Source: Pseudomonadota bacterium (lineage in GTDB: Bacteria; Desulfobacterota; JAPLJL01). From it: a stretch of DNA of 33,527 nt. The DNA lies in the NCBI GenBank assembly GCA_026388655.1, contig JAPLJI010000142.1, positions 1 to 33,527 of the forward strand. Reading direction: 5' to 3'. Of the stretch, positions 1-8,186 are shown one piece after another (position 1 is the stretch's first letter; each line of letters starts with the position of its first letter). The notes beneath the pieces were generated by a model, which was not told the DNA's origin, did no database searches, and saw only the letters and a program-made list of their open reading frames with translations. A program made the translations under genes and the position numbers.

Positions 1-2156
1 GGCGCTCCTTCCCGCTGGGTACCGTTCTCAATTATCTGGGCGGGGAAGCCCAATGGAAATTAATCACGGCTTCCGGACAGGCGGTTAAACTCGGAATTAC
101 CGAAGACGGAATCTGCCGGGTGCCCCTGAATGACCTGGGCAAACTGGGGTTCCGGGCCAACGGAATCCGGGTGTTTTACGAAGGCAAAGAGATTCCCGTG
201 GAAATAACCGCCCCGGACGAAAGTTCGGACCGGGATATCCAGAAGAGACTTTCGCGCTGGCAGCGGGGTTCCACCGCGGAGAATCTCGAACTGCGCTTCG
301 CCGGCCGGAAACCGGACAGCAAATACACCTCGGCCTCGGTTTACTGGATCATTCCCGATCGTCGGATGGGCTTGACCCTGCCCAGGGTTTCCGCGGCCCC
401 GGCCGCGGGTCTTCCCAGCCTGGGTGAAACCACCCAGGTTCAGCTCCTGGAAGAAAACCGTTATTACTTCGCGAACATGCCCGGCGGAGACCTGGCGGAT
501 CACTGGTACTGGGATTCCCTGGTGGCCGACGAGGCCAAGGATTTCGCCCTGGAAATCCCGGACCCGGTGCCGGACGCGGAGGGCGAGATCAACCTGTCCG
601 TGATCGGTCTCCTGGATGATCCCGCCATCGAGAAAGAAAACCATCTCCGGGTGGAGCTGAACCGCGTTTCCATCGGGGAAATGACCTGGGGTGGAAGGGG
701 AGAAATCTCGGCTTCGTTCCCGATCCCGGCCGGAATCATGGCCGAGTCGGGGAATACCCTGAACCTGGTCCTGGCGGGAGATACCGGCGCGGGCAACAAC
801 GTGATTCTGCTGAACAGCATCGAGATTACCTACCTCCGGGCGCTTTCGGGAAAATCCGGGAAGATCAGGTTCCAGGTTCCCGGAACCGCCAATGTCGAGA
901 TCACCGGTTTTGCCGGTGAAGATATCCTGGTTTACCGGTTGGGAGCCAAGGCGAATCAGGCCCGGTTGGTTGACCTGGAGATTTCTTCCCTGGATTCCGG
1001 TTACCTGGCGAGATTCCGCGCGGAGGCCGGGGAATACCTGGCTTTGAACGGTTCCGGGATGGTCGCCCCCACTTCGGTCAAACGGGATGTTCCTTCCCAG
1101 CTCAAGCGGGAATCCAACGAGGCGGACCTGATTATCGTGGGTCCCCAGGCTTTCCAGGAGGACCTGCTGCCCCTGGTTTCCGCCCGGATGCAGGAAGGCC
1201 TGCGGGTCAGTCTCGTGGACGTGGAAGATATTTACGACGAGTTTAATTACGGCGAGCTGGATCCCCGGGCGATCCGGGATTTCCTCAGCTATGCCTATCA
1301 TAATTGGACCGCGCCTCCGCCGGCCTTCGTGCTTTTGGCCGGGGACGCGAGTTATGATTTCAAGGACTACATGGGCACCGGGAAAACCGGGGTGATCCCG
1401 GCCCCGCAGGTAACCACGGATTACCTCGAATTCACCGGGCCTTCGGATAACTGGTATGCCTGCGTGGACGGCGCGGATGAAGTCCCCGACCTGGCGATCG
1501 GACGACTCCCGGCCCGCACCCCCTCCGAGTTGAAGGCGATGGTGGCAAAAATCCTGGCGCGGCAGGGAAAACCCCTGGCCGGGGAAGAAGTGCTCCTTTC
1601 GGCGGACAATGATGACCCGGTTTTCGAGCAGGGGATGGAAGCGGCGGCGGCGATCCTGACGCCAGGCTTTGATATCACCCGGGCTTACCTGGGAAGCCTG
1701 GGCCTGGAAACCACCCGGCAGATGATCCTGAATTCTCTCCAGCAAGGGGTGGGAATTTTCGAATATGCCGGTCACTCCGCCATCGACATATACGCCCAGG
1801 AAGATATTTTCGGGGTGGATGAGCTTTCCTATCTCTCGGGGAACGGGAAAACCTTCCTGGCCGCGGCCCTGGGCTGCCTGAGCGGTTATTTCGACGTGCC
1901 TTACCTTGAATCCCTCGGCGAGGAAATGGTCCGCCTGCCGGGCGGCGGGGCTTTTGCCGGGTTATTCTCCTCCGGGTTTACCTACCCGGAACAGCAGATT
2001 CAGCTTAACAATTCTTTCCTGCGATCAATCCTGGCCGGTGAACGCCTGGGTTCGAGCTTCCTGAAGGCCAAGCTGGAGGAAGCGCAGAACGGAGGATCAA
2101 GGGATATTCTCAGGAGCTACCATTTATTCGGGGATCCGTCGGCCAGACTTGAGTAG
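1..2156 (+). CDS. Gingipain-type C25 cysteine peptidase, 5' truncated
   Basis: The frame is open from the left edge of the window, so the N-terminus lies upstream. About 718 codons are visible. Early residues around positions 90-200 match the typical pre-catalytic segment of the C25 family (a 'GI...VPLNDL' stretch). The catalytic domain spans roughly 1120-2150. It contains the AGHSA motif with the His codon at 1773-1775 and the ALGCLSG motif with the Cys codon at 1875-1877. The dyad spacing of 34 codons is close to that of gingipains. The protein ends at YHLFGDPSARLE just after the peptidase domain, so no type IX sorting domain or anchor is visible at the C-terminus. Family knowledge suggests an exported protease, but the signal peptide cannot be checked here. 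A terminator follows at 2307-2340. Confidence 0.85.
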   Translation, partial: RSFPLGTVLNYLGGEAQWKLITASGQAVKLGITEDGICRVPLNDLGKLGFRANGIRVFYEGKEIPVEITAPDESSDRDIQKRLSRWQRGSTAENLELRFAGRKPDSKYTSASVYWIIPDRRMGLTLPRVSAAPAAGLPSLGETTQVQLLEENRYYFANMPGGDLADHWYWDSLVADEAKDFALEIPDPVPDAEGEINLSVIGLLDDPAIEKENHLRVELNRVSIGEMTWGGRGEISASFPIPAGIMAESGNTLNLVLAGDTGAGNNVILLNSIEITYLRALSGKSGKIRFQVPGTANVEITGFAGEDILVYRLGAKANQARLVDLEISSLDSGYLARFRAEAGEYLALNGSGMVAPTSVKRDVPSQLKRESNEADLIIVGPQAFQEDLLPLVSARMQEGLRVSLVDVEDIYDEFNYGELDPRAIRDFLSYAYHNWTAPPPAFVLLAGDASYDFKDYMGTGKTGVIPAPQVTTDYLEFTGPSDNWYACVDGADEVPDLAIGRLPARTPSELKAMVAKILARQGKPLAGEEVLLSADNDDPVFEQGMEAAAAILTPGFDITRAYLGSLGLETTRQMILNSLQQGVGIFEYAGHSAIDIYAQEDIFGVDELSYLSGNGKTFLAAALGCLSGYFDVPYLESLGEEMVRLPGGGAFAGLFSSGFTYPEQQIQLNNSFLRSILAGERLGSSFLKAKLEEAQNGGSRDILRSYHLFGDPSARLE

Positions 2157-2217
2157 AGGGTGCCCCGGGTTTTTCTGTCAAATTTCTTATATGGACTGCA
2201 TCGGCTTGCCGATTCAA

Positions 2218-2237
2218 TGCAATAGAAAGCTATTGCA
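2218..2237. repeat. Perfect inverted repeat, 8-bp stem
   Basis: TGCAATAG and CTATTGCA flank a four-base AAAG loop in the gap between the peptidase gene and the PilZ gene. It has no T-tract, so it is not an obvious terminator. It could be an operator or an RNA hairpin. No function is assigned. Confidence 0.5.
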
Positions 2238-2306
2238 CTCCATAGAAAATCAAATATTAGACAGGCCAATAACCGCCTTTCCCAGATTTATCTCGGCAAA
2301 AGATAT

Positions 2307-2340
2307 GGCTTTTCCCTTCGGAAAAGCCTTGTTATTTTCC
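2307..2340 (+). terminator. Rho-independent terminator after C25 peptidase
   Basis: A perfect 9-bp stem, GGCTTTTCC with GGAAAAGCC, closes a four-base loop and is followed by TTGTTATTTT. It lies 150 bp after the peptidase stop and just before the promoter of the next gene. Confidence 0.65.
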
Positions 2341-2351
2341 GGCAGAAGAAA

Positions 2352-2381
2352 TTGACAAAAAGCTCCAACCCGGGGTAAATT
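2352..2381 (+). promoter_or_regulatory. Sigma-70-type promoter for the PilZ gene
   Basis: TTGACA at 2352-2357 matches the -35 consensus exactly. After 18 bp comes TAAATT at 2376-2381, a 4/6 match to the -10 box. The start codon at 2403 would give a leader of roughly 15 bases. Confidence 0.55.
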
Positions 2382-2402
2382 GGCTTTCGGAAAGAATCAA
2401 CC

Positions 2403-2786
2403 ATGGGGGTGGATATGGCTAAAGGGTTTGACCCGGATAAACGTCTGAAAAAAAGGATATCGATCCAGTTGGATGTCCGTTACCAGAGCCTGGAAGGCTT
2501 CATCTCGGATTACTCGATGAACATCAGCCAGGGTGGAATGTTTATTTCCACCCGCAACCCCCTTCCTCTCGGCACCCGGGTTGCCTTGAAGGTCGGCCTG
2601 CCGGATGCCGAGCTTCCCCTGAATATTGAAGGGGAGGTGGTCTGGGTCAGCGAATACGATAAAAAATCAAAGAGCAACCTGATCCCGGGCATGGGGGTTC
2701 AGTTCCGCAACCTGGATGAGCAGGAAAAGAAAAGAGTCGAGGATTTCATCGCCCGCGAAGCTCACCAGAAGGGCATTACCTTTTGA
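2403..2786 (+). CDS. PilZ domain protein
   Basis: This 127-residue protein is a single PilZ domain. It has an early basic stretch (KRLKKRISIQL), then 'YSMNISQGGMFISTRNPLPLGTRV' split over residues 38-62, which matches the conserved D/NxSxxG motif and following beta strand, and later 'EGEVVWVSE' and 'GMGVQF'. PilZ domains bind cyclic di-GMP or act in gliding and surface motility. The classic RxxxR arm is only weakly represented (KRISIQLDVRY), so nucleotide binding is uncertain. The start at 2403 has GGAAAG eight bases upstream. An in-frame ATG at 2415 preceded by GGGGGTGG is an alternative that would remove four residues. Confidence 0.85.
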   Translation: MGVDMAKGFDPDKRLKKRISIQLDVRYQSLEGFISDYSMNISQGGMFISTRNPLPLGTRVALKVGLPDAELPLNIEGEVVWVSEYDKKSKSNLIPGMGVQFRNLDEQEKKRVEDFIAREAHQKGITF

Positions 2787-2828
2787 TCTCGGGGTTCCTC
2801 CCATTTCTCGAAAAATAAAGATTGAAAA

Positions 2829-3578
2829 TTGAAGAAGCTAAGCCGTGAGGAGGTTCTGGACAAGGTTCAGCGGGGAGAGGATCTCTCGGGTTTTGATCTC
2901 CGGGGACTCGATCTTCAGAAAGCCGAGCTCTCGGGGGCAAATCTGAAGGGAGCGCACCTTAGATACGCCAACCTGAGCGGGTCGAACCTCTCCAAAGCCG
3001 ATCTCCGGGAGGCGAATCTCAGGCATGCGTTAATGCTGGGGGTTAATCTCTCGGAGGCCGATCTCCGGGAGGCGGACCTGACCCACGCGGACCTGAGCGG
3101 GAGCAACCTGGTCAATACCAAGATCTCGGAAGCCAAGATGGAAGGGTCCAAGGGAATATCCAACAAGGTATTTTTCACCCAGAAGGTTCTGGATTCCCTG
3201 AATGACGAGGACAAGATCAAGATTGACGGAAACCGGCTGGCGATCACCGGCCCCGATGGATTAGAACGGGCTTACGAGGTGGTGCCGGCTTTCCGTTTCC
3301 TCCGGCAGGAGACCGAGGGCGAGGATAAATTTGACCTGGTGGGCAAGGTCAAGACCGAGAAAGAAACAAAGGAAATGGGCGTGGACGCCTACCATAACTC
3401 GGCTATTTACAATGATATCGTCTACCAAATTGAATCCGGTTTCATCGGGGTGCCGGCCGCCGCGAACGCGGCCGCCGCGGCCGGCCGGCCGGAGGAGGCC
3501 AAGAAAGCCCAGGCCGCGGCCAAGTCGGATGAGGACCTTCTGGCCGATTTCATGATGAAACACCTGCCGGGATTTTAA
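2829..3578 (+). CDS. Pentapeptide-repeat protein with C-terminal extension
   Basis: This 249-residue protein starts at TTG; no ATG or GTG is suitably placed and the ribosome-binding site is weak. Residues about 20-110 are tandem A(D/N)LxX pentapeptides (examples: AELSGANLKG, ADLREANLRH, ADLREADLTH), which fold as a right-handed quadrilateral beta helix. At DNA level this is visible as repeated GATCTCCGGGAGGC blocks at 3000-3080. Residues 113-249 are not repeats: a charged segment, an alanine-rich linker near 210-235, and a final DLLADFMMKHLPGF helix. No signal peptide is seen. The function is unknown. Pentapeptide proteins can mimic DNA or act as scaffolds, and nothing here decides between these. 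Confidence 0.8.
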   Translation: MKKLSREEVLDKVQRGEDLSGFDLRGLDLQKAELSGANLKGAHLRYANLSGSNLSKADLREANLRHALMLGVNLSEADLREADLTHADLSGSNLVNTKISEAKMEGSKGISNKVFFTQKVLDSLNDEDKIKIDGNRLAITGPDGLERAYEVVPAFRFLRQETEGEDKFDLVGKVKTEKETKEMGVDAYHNSAIYNDIVYQIESGFIGVPAAANAAAAAGRPEEAKKAQAAAKSDEDLLADFMMKHLPGF

Positions 3579-3594
3579 TCGTACATTATTAAAG

Positions 3595-3690
3595 GATGGA
3601 TTTTTGTTTTTTCAGTTCCAAAATATTTAAACAATAATTTTAAATATAAGATCACAACATATTTAAATATATAGATTATTATATTTTCAA
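3595..3690. other. AT-rich island
   Basis: About 95 bp made almost only of A and T (runs such as ATATTTAAA and TTTAAATATA, several short palindromes) in a GC-rich surrounding. It lies between the plus-strand pentapeptide gene and the minus-strand small membrane gene. No ORF, promoter pair or terminator stands out. Confidence 0.6.
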
Positions 3691-3725
3691 TTTCCTTTGG
3701 TCTTGCCACGGGATTACCTTATTCC

Positions 3726-3793
3726 GTCATTCCGCACTTGATGCGGAATCCAGTTATTTTATTTTTCTGGATCCCCGCTTTTGCGGGGATGAC
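3726..3793. repeat. GTCATTCC palindromic repeat, copy 1
   Basis: The element starts GTCATTCCGCACTTGATGCG and ends GCGGGGATGAC. Each end is itself a small hairpin (CCGCA..TGCGG and CCCCGC..GCGGGG). The similarity to the copy at 8109-8176 extends about 30 bp to the left (GGTCTTGCCACGGG), so the pair forms a unit of nearly 100 bp. Confidence 0.8.
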
Positions 3794-3842
3794 AAATGGA
3801 GAGGTGGATTCCCATAATCCCATTCAATTTTTTAAAATGAAG

Positions 3843-3898
3843 CGGCCCGCCAGTGCGGCGGGCCGGGGGGGCGACCCCTTGGTAATCCCAGGGGGTCG
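3843..3898. repeat. Two adjacent GC-rich hairpins
   Basis: The first hairpin has a perfect 9-bp stem, CGGCCCGCC with GGCGGGCCG, at 3843-3865. The second pairs CGACCCC (3872-3878) with GGGGTCG (3892-3898). They lie downstream of the minus-strand small gene and could back up its terminator, because an AT-rich tract follows in the minus direction. Confidence 0.55.
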
Positions 3899-3944
3899 AT
3901 CTTGCGGGATTGGGGAGGGAATTTATTGCGGGTCCATATTCATC

Positions 3945-3969
3945 GAATAAAGCCCCTGAGGGAGGGGCT
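3945..3969 (-). terminator. Terminator of the small membrane gene
   Basis: Read on the minus strand, AGCCCCT CCCTC AGGGGCT forms a 7-bp stem followed by TTTATT. It begins about 22 bp after the stop codon of the 29-residue ORF, which supports that ORF as a real transcription unit. Confidence 0.55.
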
Positions 3970-3991
3970 CATGATTGTCCCGGGCCACGGC

Positions 3992-4081
3992 TTAGAGACT
4001 GTACACAAGGGTCCAGATCAGAATTGCCAGCAGAGAACCGATCAGCAGAACCAGGCTCGTTATTTTTTCTCTTTTATCCAT
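3992..4081 (-). CDS. Small single-span membrane protein (29 aa)
   Basis: An ATG at 4081 opens a 29-codon frame. The peptide has a charged N-terminus (MDKREK) followed by about 20 hydrophobic residues (TSLVLLIGSLLAILIWTLVY) and ends at a TAA. This is the profile of a small single-pass membrane protein with the N-terminus inside. GGAAAG lies about 10 bases upstream of the ATG. A second in-frame ATG at 4102 would add seven residues (MNGKKNV). The terminator hairpin downstream fits. I do not recognise a family. An overlapping plus-strand frame has no coding character. Confidence 0.55.
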   Translation of the reverse strand: MDKREKITSLVLLIGSLLAILIWTLVYSL

Positions 4082-4496
4082 GACGTTCTTCTTTCCGTTC
4101 ATTTTGCTTTCATTCGCCTCTGCTTTTTATTATTGCAAGCCTCGTGCCAGGAAATGGAGAAGGTTGTGATTGGGAATCTCCGACGGAGAGGGAAAATAAA
4201 TCAGCCGGGAATATGGGTCACAAGTAACCCGCCGGGTGAAAAATACACCCTCTAATAGCATTTGGTCTGATCAGGCGTTAATGATGTGATGTAGGGGCGG
4301 CATTAATGGCGCCCGTCTTCGGGCTTGATGAATCAAGCCCCTACCCGGAACACCCTCTAATAATTCGGCCTGGCCTCCCCGCCGCCTCGAAAGGGCGAAG
4401 CGCTCGGTGACGAGGTGCTGGTATGATTTGACTTTGATACTATGTTTGGTTTTTGATATTTGACATTAGGCTCCCTATCAGGAGGGGATGGGAATC
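4082..4496. other. Intergenic region with one GTAGGGGC element
   Basis: About 400 bp without a convincing gene. A GTAGGGGC...GCCCCTAC element occupies 4291-4344. The rest is mixed sequence with fragments of similar elements (ACACCCTCTAATA occurs twice, near 4245 and 4350). The ribosome-binding site of the next gene, AGGAGGGG, is at 4480-4487. Confidence 0.5.
4291..4344. repeat. GTAGGGGC...GCCCCTAC element, copy 1
   Basis: The ends are inverted: GTAGGGGC on the left and GCCCCTAC on the right. The interior holds GGGCTTGATGAATCAAGCCC, itself a palindrome. Related copies are at 6036-6093 and 8187-8244, and a right half is at 5996-6019. Confidence 0.7.
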
Positions 4497-5990
4497 ATGG
4501 AGAATCCAAAGAACGGATACGACGCGGCGGTAATCGGGACCGGGTTGGGAGGATGCGCCTGCGGGGCGCTCCTGGCCAAGGCCGGGTTGAAAACCCTGAT
4601 CCTGGAAAAGAACGAGAAGATCGGGGGGTCATGTTCCTATTATGAAAAGGAAGGGTTCAAGGTCGATATCGGGACCCATATGTTCACCCGGGGTAATTAC
4701 GGGCCCATCGGGGAGGTCCAGCGTCGCCTGGGAATACCCCGGCGCATCCAGTTTGCCCAGGTTTCCGATCTGGCCCTGTTAACCGGAGCGGGATACAGCC
4801 TGATCCTGCCCAAGGAAGCCTACCGGTATCCGGCTTTCTACTACCAGCTTTATCGCCAGCTTGATGTTCCACTCAAGGATTTTATCGCGGTGTCCAAGCT
4901 TTTTTATGACCTGGTAATGATGCCGGATTCCGAGATCGAGAAATGGGACGAGCGCCCGGTGGATGAGTTCGTGGCCAAATATGTAGGGAAGAATTTGCGT
5001 TTGCTCGGATATCTGGGCGGAATCCTGGGGCTGTTTTTCGTGATCCCGTTCTGGGAGGCCTCGGCCGGGGAGGCCATCTGGAGCTACAAGCGGATGTTCG
5101 GGGAAAGGACCCTCTCTTACCCGCGGGGAGGGGCGAGCCGGATTCCTTCCGTTTTCCTGGAAGCCGCCCAGGGCCTGGGCGCGGATCTCTTGACCGGGAG
5201 CCGGGTAACCCGGATCAGGGTGGAAAACGGCCAGGTCCAGGGAGTGGAAATAGAGGGAGGAACGTTCTTCCCGGCTCGGGCGGTGGTCAGCACCACCTCG
5301 CTCCGGGATAGCGTTTTTCATCTAGTCGGCGAACAGCATTTCCCGGAGCTCTATCGTGAAAAGGTCAGAAAACTGAAAAAATCCATCATCGCCTTCCAGG
5401 TGAAGATCGGCCTCGACAAAAAGCTTTTCAAAGCCGGCGCCCTGTTCGGCGCCCGGATCCGGGATAAGAATTTCGATCCGAAGAAAGTAACCCTGGAGGA
5501 AGTGAAAAAGGGTTATCAAGAAATCATGGAAGGGAAGATTCCCCAGGTGACCATGGTTTACTGCCCCGTGCCCAGCAACTTCGACCCCGCGCTCGCGCCC
5601 CCGGGAAAACAGCTGATCACCGCCTGCACCGCCGGTCCCACCACCGACGTGGATCTCCAGGACCCGCCGGAAAAATGGCTGGATGAGCTGGTGGATACCC
5701 TGGACGAATTGATCCCCGGTTTGAAAAAACACATGATCTGGTGCGACCGTTTTGACACCAAATTCATCGCCAACTGGATCGGGAAGGAATTCGGCCCGGC
5801 CATCTCCACGGCCCAGACCGTGGACCAGGTGGGGAAGAACCGGCCCCTGATCCGCACCCCCATCCGGGGCCTGTATTTTGCCGGGGACGGTGCGGGAGGA
5901 CGCGGAGTGGGGACCGAGCTCGCCACGCAGAGCGGGATCGAATGCTCGGAAATGGTTGCCTCCGATCTTCGTTTTGGATTGCTGGGCTAA
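4497..5990 (+). CDS. CrtI-like FAD-dependent oxidoreductase
   Basis: This protein of about 497 residues belongs to the phytoene desaturase / carotenoid isomerase-like superfamily. A Rossmann FAD motif lies at the N-terminus (AVIGTGLGGCACGALLAKAG), followed by the acidic beta-2 end (LILEKNEKIGGSC). The C-terminal FAD motif reads GLYFAGDGAGGRGVGTELA. AGGAGGGG at 4480-4487 is well spaced for the ATG at 4497. An ATG at 4488 would sit directly on that site and is less likely. No carotenoid genes lie nearby, so the substrate is unknown. The next gene is an enoyl-CoA hydratase-family enzyme, but 312 bp of repeats separate them, so an operon is not implied. Confidence 0.85.
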   Translation: MENPKNGYDAAVIGTGLGGCACGALLAKAGLKTLILEKNEKIGGSCSYYEKEGFKVDIGTHMFTRGNYGPIGEVQRRLGIPRRIQFAQVSDLALLTGAGYSLILPKEAYRYPAFYYQLYRQLDVPLKDFIAVSKLFYDLVMMPDSEIEKWDERPVDEFVAKYVGKNLRLLGYLGGILGLFFVIPFWEASAGEAIWSYKRMFGERTLSYPRGGASRIPSVFLEAAQGLGADLLTGSRVTRIRVENGQVQGVEIEGGTFFPARAVVSTTSLRDSVFHLVGEQHFPELYREKVRKLKKSIIAFQVKIGLDKKLFKAGALFGARIRDKNFDPKKVTLEEVKKGYQEIMEGKIPQVTMVYCPVPSNFDPALAPPGKQLITACTAGPTTDVDLQDPPEKWLDELVDTLDELIPGLKKHMIWCDRFDTKFIANWIGKEFGPAISTAQTVDQVGKNRPLIRTPIRGLYFAGDGAGGRGVGTELATQSGIECSEMVASDLRFGLLG

Positions 5991-6302
5991 TTTTCGGGCT
6001 TGATGAATCAAGCCCCTACAAAGAGGAGATTTGATGTAGGGGCGGCTTTCTACGGCCGCCCGAATGAGGGAGCCCGCGGAGGGGCTCCCCTACATTTAAT
6101 GTAGTTGCCCGATTCATCGGGCTAAGAGTCGGTAGCCGCAGCCTTTAGGCTGCGTTTCCCAGAAGTAGTTGCCCGATTCACTTGTCCAGAGAAATGAGGG
6201 ATCGGGCGAAGAAATTATAACTAAGGAAGCCTCATAAATGAGGCAACTACAAATGGAATTTTAAATTGGATGATTTAAAATCCCCTATTCAAGGAGGAAA
6301 TC
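5991..6302. repeat. Composite repeat region
   Basis: The gap is almost entirely repeats: half of a GTAGGGGC element (5996-6019), a full one with GTAGGGGC/CCCCTAC ends (6036-6093), then a GTAGTTGCCCGAT element from 6101 to 6250 ending GGCAACTAC. A GTAGCCGCAGCCTTTAGGCT hairpin sits inside the last one at 6132-6154. The elements are nested or abutting, which suggests repeated insertion into one tolerated site. AAGGAGG at 6291-6297 serves the next gene. Confidence 0.75.
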
Positions 6303-7091
6303 ATGGAAAAGCCGGAAGTTTTCTCGGAAAAGAAGGACGCCATTACCACGATTACCATTTACCGGCCGGATCGGAAGAATGCGGTGCGGTCCCAGACCCT
6401 GGACCTGCTCTGGAAGGAAATGGCGGCCGCGGCCGAAGACGAATCCGTCCGGGTGGTAGTGCTCACCGGTGTTCCCGGGGCCTTTTGCGCCGGCGCCGAC
6501 CTCAAGGAGGGGTTCGCAGGGGAGGATCCCATGGAAAGGGTGATGGAAACCACCACCCGCACCGCCCAGAAGATCATCACCTGGATGGTGAACATGCCCA
6601 AGCCGGTCATCACCAAGGTGGACGGTCCGGCCGTGGGGTTCGGATGCAACCTGGCCCTGGGCGCGGACATCGTGATCGCCTCCGAACGGGCCCGATTCAG
6701 CGAGATCTTCGTCAAGGTGGGATTGGCTACCGATGGGGGCGGGGCTTTTTTCCTGCCCCGCCTGGTGGGCCTGCGCAAGGCTTTCGAACTGGTTTTCACC
6801 GGCGATTTCGTTGAGGGGAAAAAGGCGGAGGAGATCGGGCTGGTGACCCGGGTGGTACCGGTGGCCGACCTGGACCGGGTGGTGGACGAGCTGGCCCAGA
6901 AACTGGCCCGGGGGCCGCGGCGGGCGATGGCCGCCACCAAGGCCGCCATTTACCGGGGCCTGACCGGAGACCTGATGCAGGTCCTGGAAATGGAGACCCA
7001 GGCCCAGATTAACGCGGTGCGAAACGGGGAATTCACCGAAGGGGCGATGGCGTTTATCCAGAGGCGGGATCCGGACTTCAGGAATATATAA
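6303..7091 (+). CDS. Enoyl-CoA hydratase/isomerase family (crotonase fold)
   Basis: This 262-residue protein is full length for a crotonase. The oxyanion-hole motifs are present: AFCAGADL (residues 60-67) and DGPAVGFGCNLALGADIV (107-124). The two glutamates of a true hydratase are absent: N116 stands where Glu144 of rat mitochondrial crotonase lies, and F136 where Glu164 lies. Instead D144 (LATDGGGAFFLPRLVG) aligns with the catalytic aspartate of isomerase-type members such as PaaG and dienoyl-CoA isomerase. I infer an isomerase-type activity on an acyl-CoA thioester rather than hydration. AAGGAGG lies upstream of the ATG with good spacing. A heptamer array starts 9 bp after the stop. Confidence 0.88.
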   Translation: MEKPEVFSEKKDAITTITIYRPDRKNAVRSQTLDLLWKEMAAAAEDESVRVVVLTGVPGAFCAGADLKEGFAGEDPMERVMETTTRTAQKIITWMVNMPKPVITKVDGPAVGFGCNLALGADIVIASERARFSEIFVKVGLATDGGGAFFLPRLVGLRKAFELVFTGDFVEGKKAEEIGLVTRVVPVADLDRVVDELAQKLARGPRRAMAATKAAIYRGLTGDLMQVLEMETQAQINAVRNGEFTEGAMAFIQRRDPDFRNI

Positions 7092-7099
7092 AATCATGG

Positions 7100-7127
7100 T
7101 CAAAGCTCAAAGGTCAAGGCTCAAAGT
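7100..7127. repeat. Period-7 array (TCAAAGC type)
   Basis: Four heptamers in a row: TCAAAGC, TCAAAGG, TCAAGGC, TCAAAGT. The array begins 9 bp after the crotonase stop codon. Confidence 0.75.
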
Positions 7128-7188
7128 ACTATGTTCGACTGATAGCTAACGGCTAATGTACTGCGTTGTAAATTCCTTTACCCTGGTT

Positions 7189-7253
7189 GTCATTCCGGGC
7201 TTGACCCGGAATCCAGGTTTTTTATCATGGATTCCCGCTTTCGCGGGAATGAC
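7189..7253. repeat. GTCATTCC palindromic repeat, copy 2
   Basis: Ends GTCATTCCGGG and CGCGGGAATGAC. Similarity to the copy at 26298-26362 extends about 30 bp further left (TGCGTNNTAAATT...CTTGGTT type sequence), making a shared unit of about 95 bp. Confidence 0.8.
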
Positions 7254-7298
7254 ACAAAGGATGAAGAACAGCAAAGATTGAAGGAAGATTAAATCAAG

Positions 7299-8018
7299 AT
7301 GCGATCATTCTTTCTGGTGCGTCATGGTGAAGCCCGGACGGTGGATGAGGAAGGGGTCATCCGCAATTACACCGGGGCCGAACTGACGGAAAGGGGAATC
7401 CGGCAGGCCCAGGCCCTCCGCGACTACTTCCAGGAGACTAAATTCTCCGCGGTTTACGCCAGCGACTTAAAGCGTTCCCTCCAAACGGCCGAAATCGTGG
7501 TGCAGGGGCGGGGGATGCAGGTCAGGACCGACCCTCATCTCCGGGAATTTTCAGTGGGCCAGCTTGAAGGCATCACGGTCTCCGAGGCCATTGACCGTTA
7601 TTTTCCCTCCGCCCGAAATATTCAATCCCCCGCCGATTTCCGGGCCCAGTTTTCCCTCCAGGGAAGATTCCCCGGGGGAGAGAGCCTTTCCGAATTTGAG
7701 GGGAGGGTGCTAAAGGCCTGGAAACGGCTCGTGGCCGCCGAGGGGGAGGACGGCCCGGTCCTGGTCGCGGCCCACGGCGGGGTAAACCGGGTGATCTTGG
7801 CCGATCTTTTGGGTTTGCCGATGGAGATGGAAGGCCTGGCCCGGATCGACCAGGATCCCGCCGCCCTCAACCTGATTGTTTACGTGCCGAGGGAGGGGAT
7901 GCCGGATCACGGGATCGTGCGGATCATCAACTATACCCCTTACAGCCCCACCAAGAGCGATCTGGGCCTGGATCGCTTTATCGTCTCGATGCTGAAAGGC
8001 CGGATCCCCACGGCTTGA
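7299..8018 (+). CDS. Histidine phosphatase family protein
   Basis: This 239-residue protein has the family signature RHGE at residues 8-11 with the phosphorylated His at 9. It also has the SDLKRSLQTA arginine motif (about 56-65), an acid near REFSVGQLEG (82-91) and the second His in VAAHGGVNRV (159). The general architecture is that of phosphoglycerate mutase-like phosphatases (2,3-bisphosphoglycerate-dependent mutase, CobC, or broad-specificity phosphatase). The long C-terminus (PDHGIVRIINYTPYSPTKS) does not match CobC. The specific substrate cannot be told. GGAAG precedes the ATG. Confidence 0.85.
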   Translation: MRSFFLVRHGEARTVDEEGVIRNYTGAELTERGIRQAQALRDYFQETKFSAVYASDLKRSLQTAEIVVQGRGMQVRTDPHLREFSVGQLEGITVSEAIDRYFPSARNIQSPADFRAQFSLQGRFPGGESLSEFEGRVLKAWKRLVAAEGEDGPVLVAAHGGVNRVILADLLGLPMEMEGLARIDQDPAALNLIVYVPREGMPDHGIVRIINYTPYSPTKSDLGLDRFIVSMLKGRIPTA

Positions 8019-8108
8019 ACCTGCCCGCCGCTGAAAAATCGATCATAACGGGTTTAAAATTTTTAACTTGTAATTCCCCGTGGTCTTGCCACGGGGTTAC
8101 CTTATCCC

Positions 8109-8176
8109 GTCATTCCGCACTTGATGCGGAATCCAGTTTTTTTGTTTTTCTGGATCCCCGCTTTCGCGGGGATGAC
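8109..8176. repeat. GTCATTCC palindromic repeat, copy 3
   Basis: Same layout as copy 1 (GTCATTCCGCACTTGATGCG...CGCGGGGATGAC), including the conserved left flank from about 8077. It is directly followed by a GTAGGGGC element. Confidence 0.8.
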
Positions 8177-8186
8177 AATCAGTTAT

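Noticed and set aside
60-1775. Long minus-strand open frame of 571 codons
   Set aside because: It is antisense to the C25 peptidase. Its composition is rich in Gly, Pro, Arg and His with no recognisable domain, typical of the antisense of a GC-rich gene.
3902-4255. Plus-strand frame of 117 codons
   Set aside because: It runs through the hairpin terminator and the antisense of the small membrane gene, with no coherent protein character.
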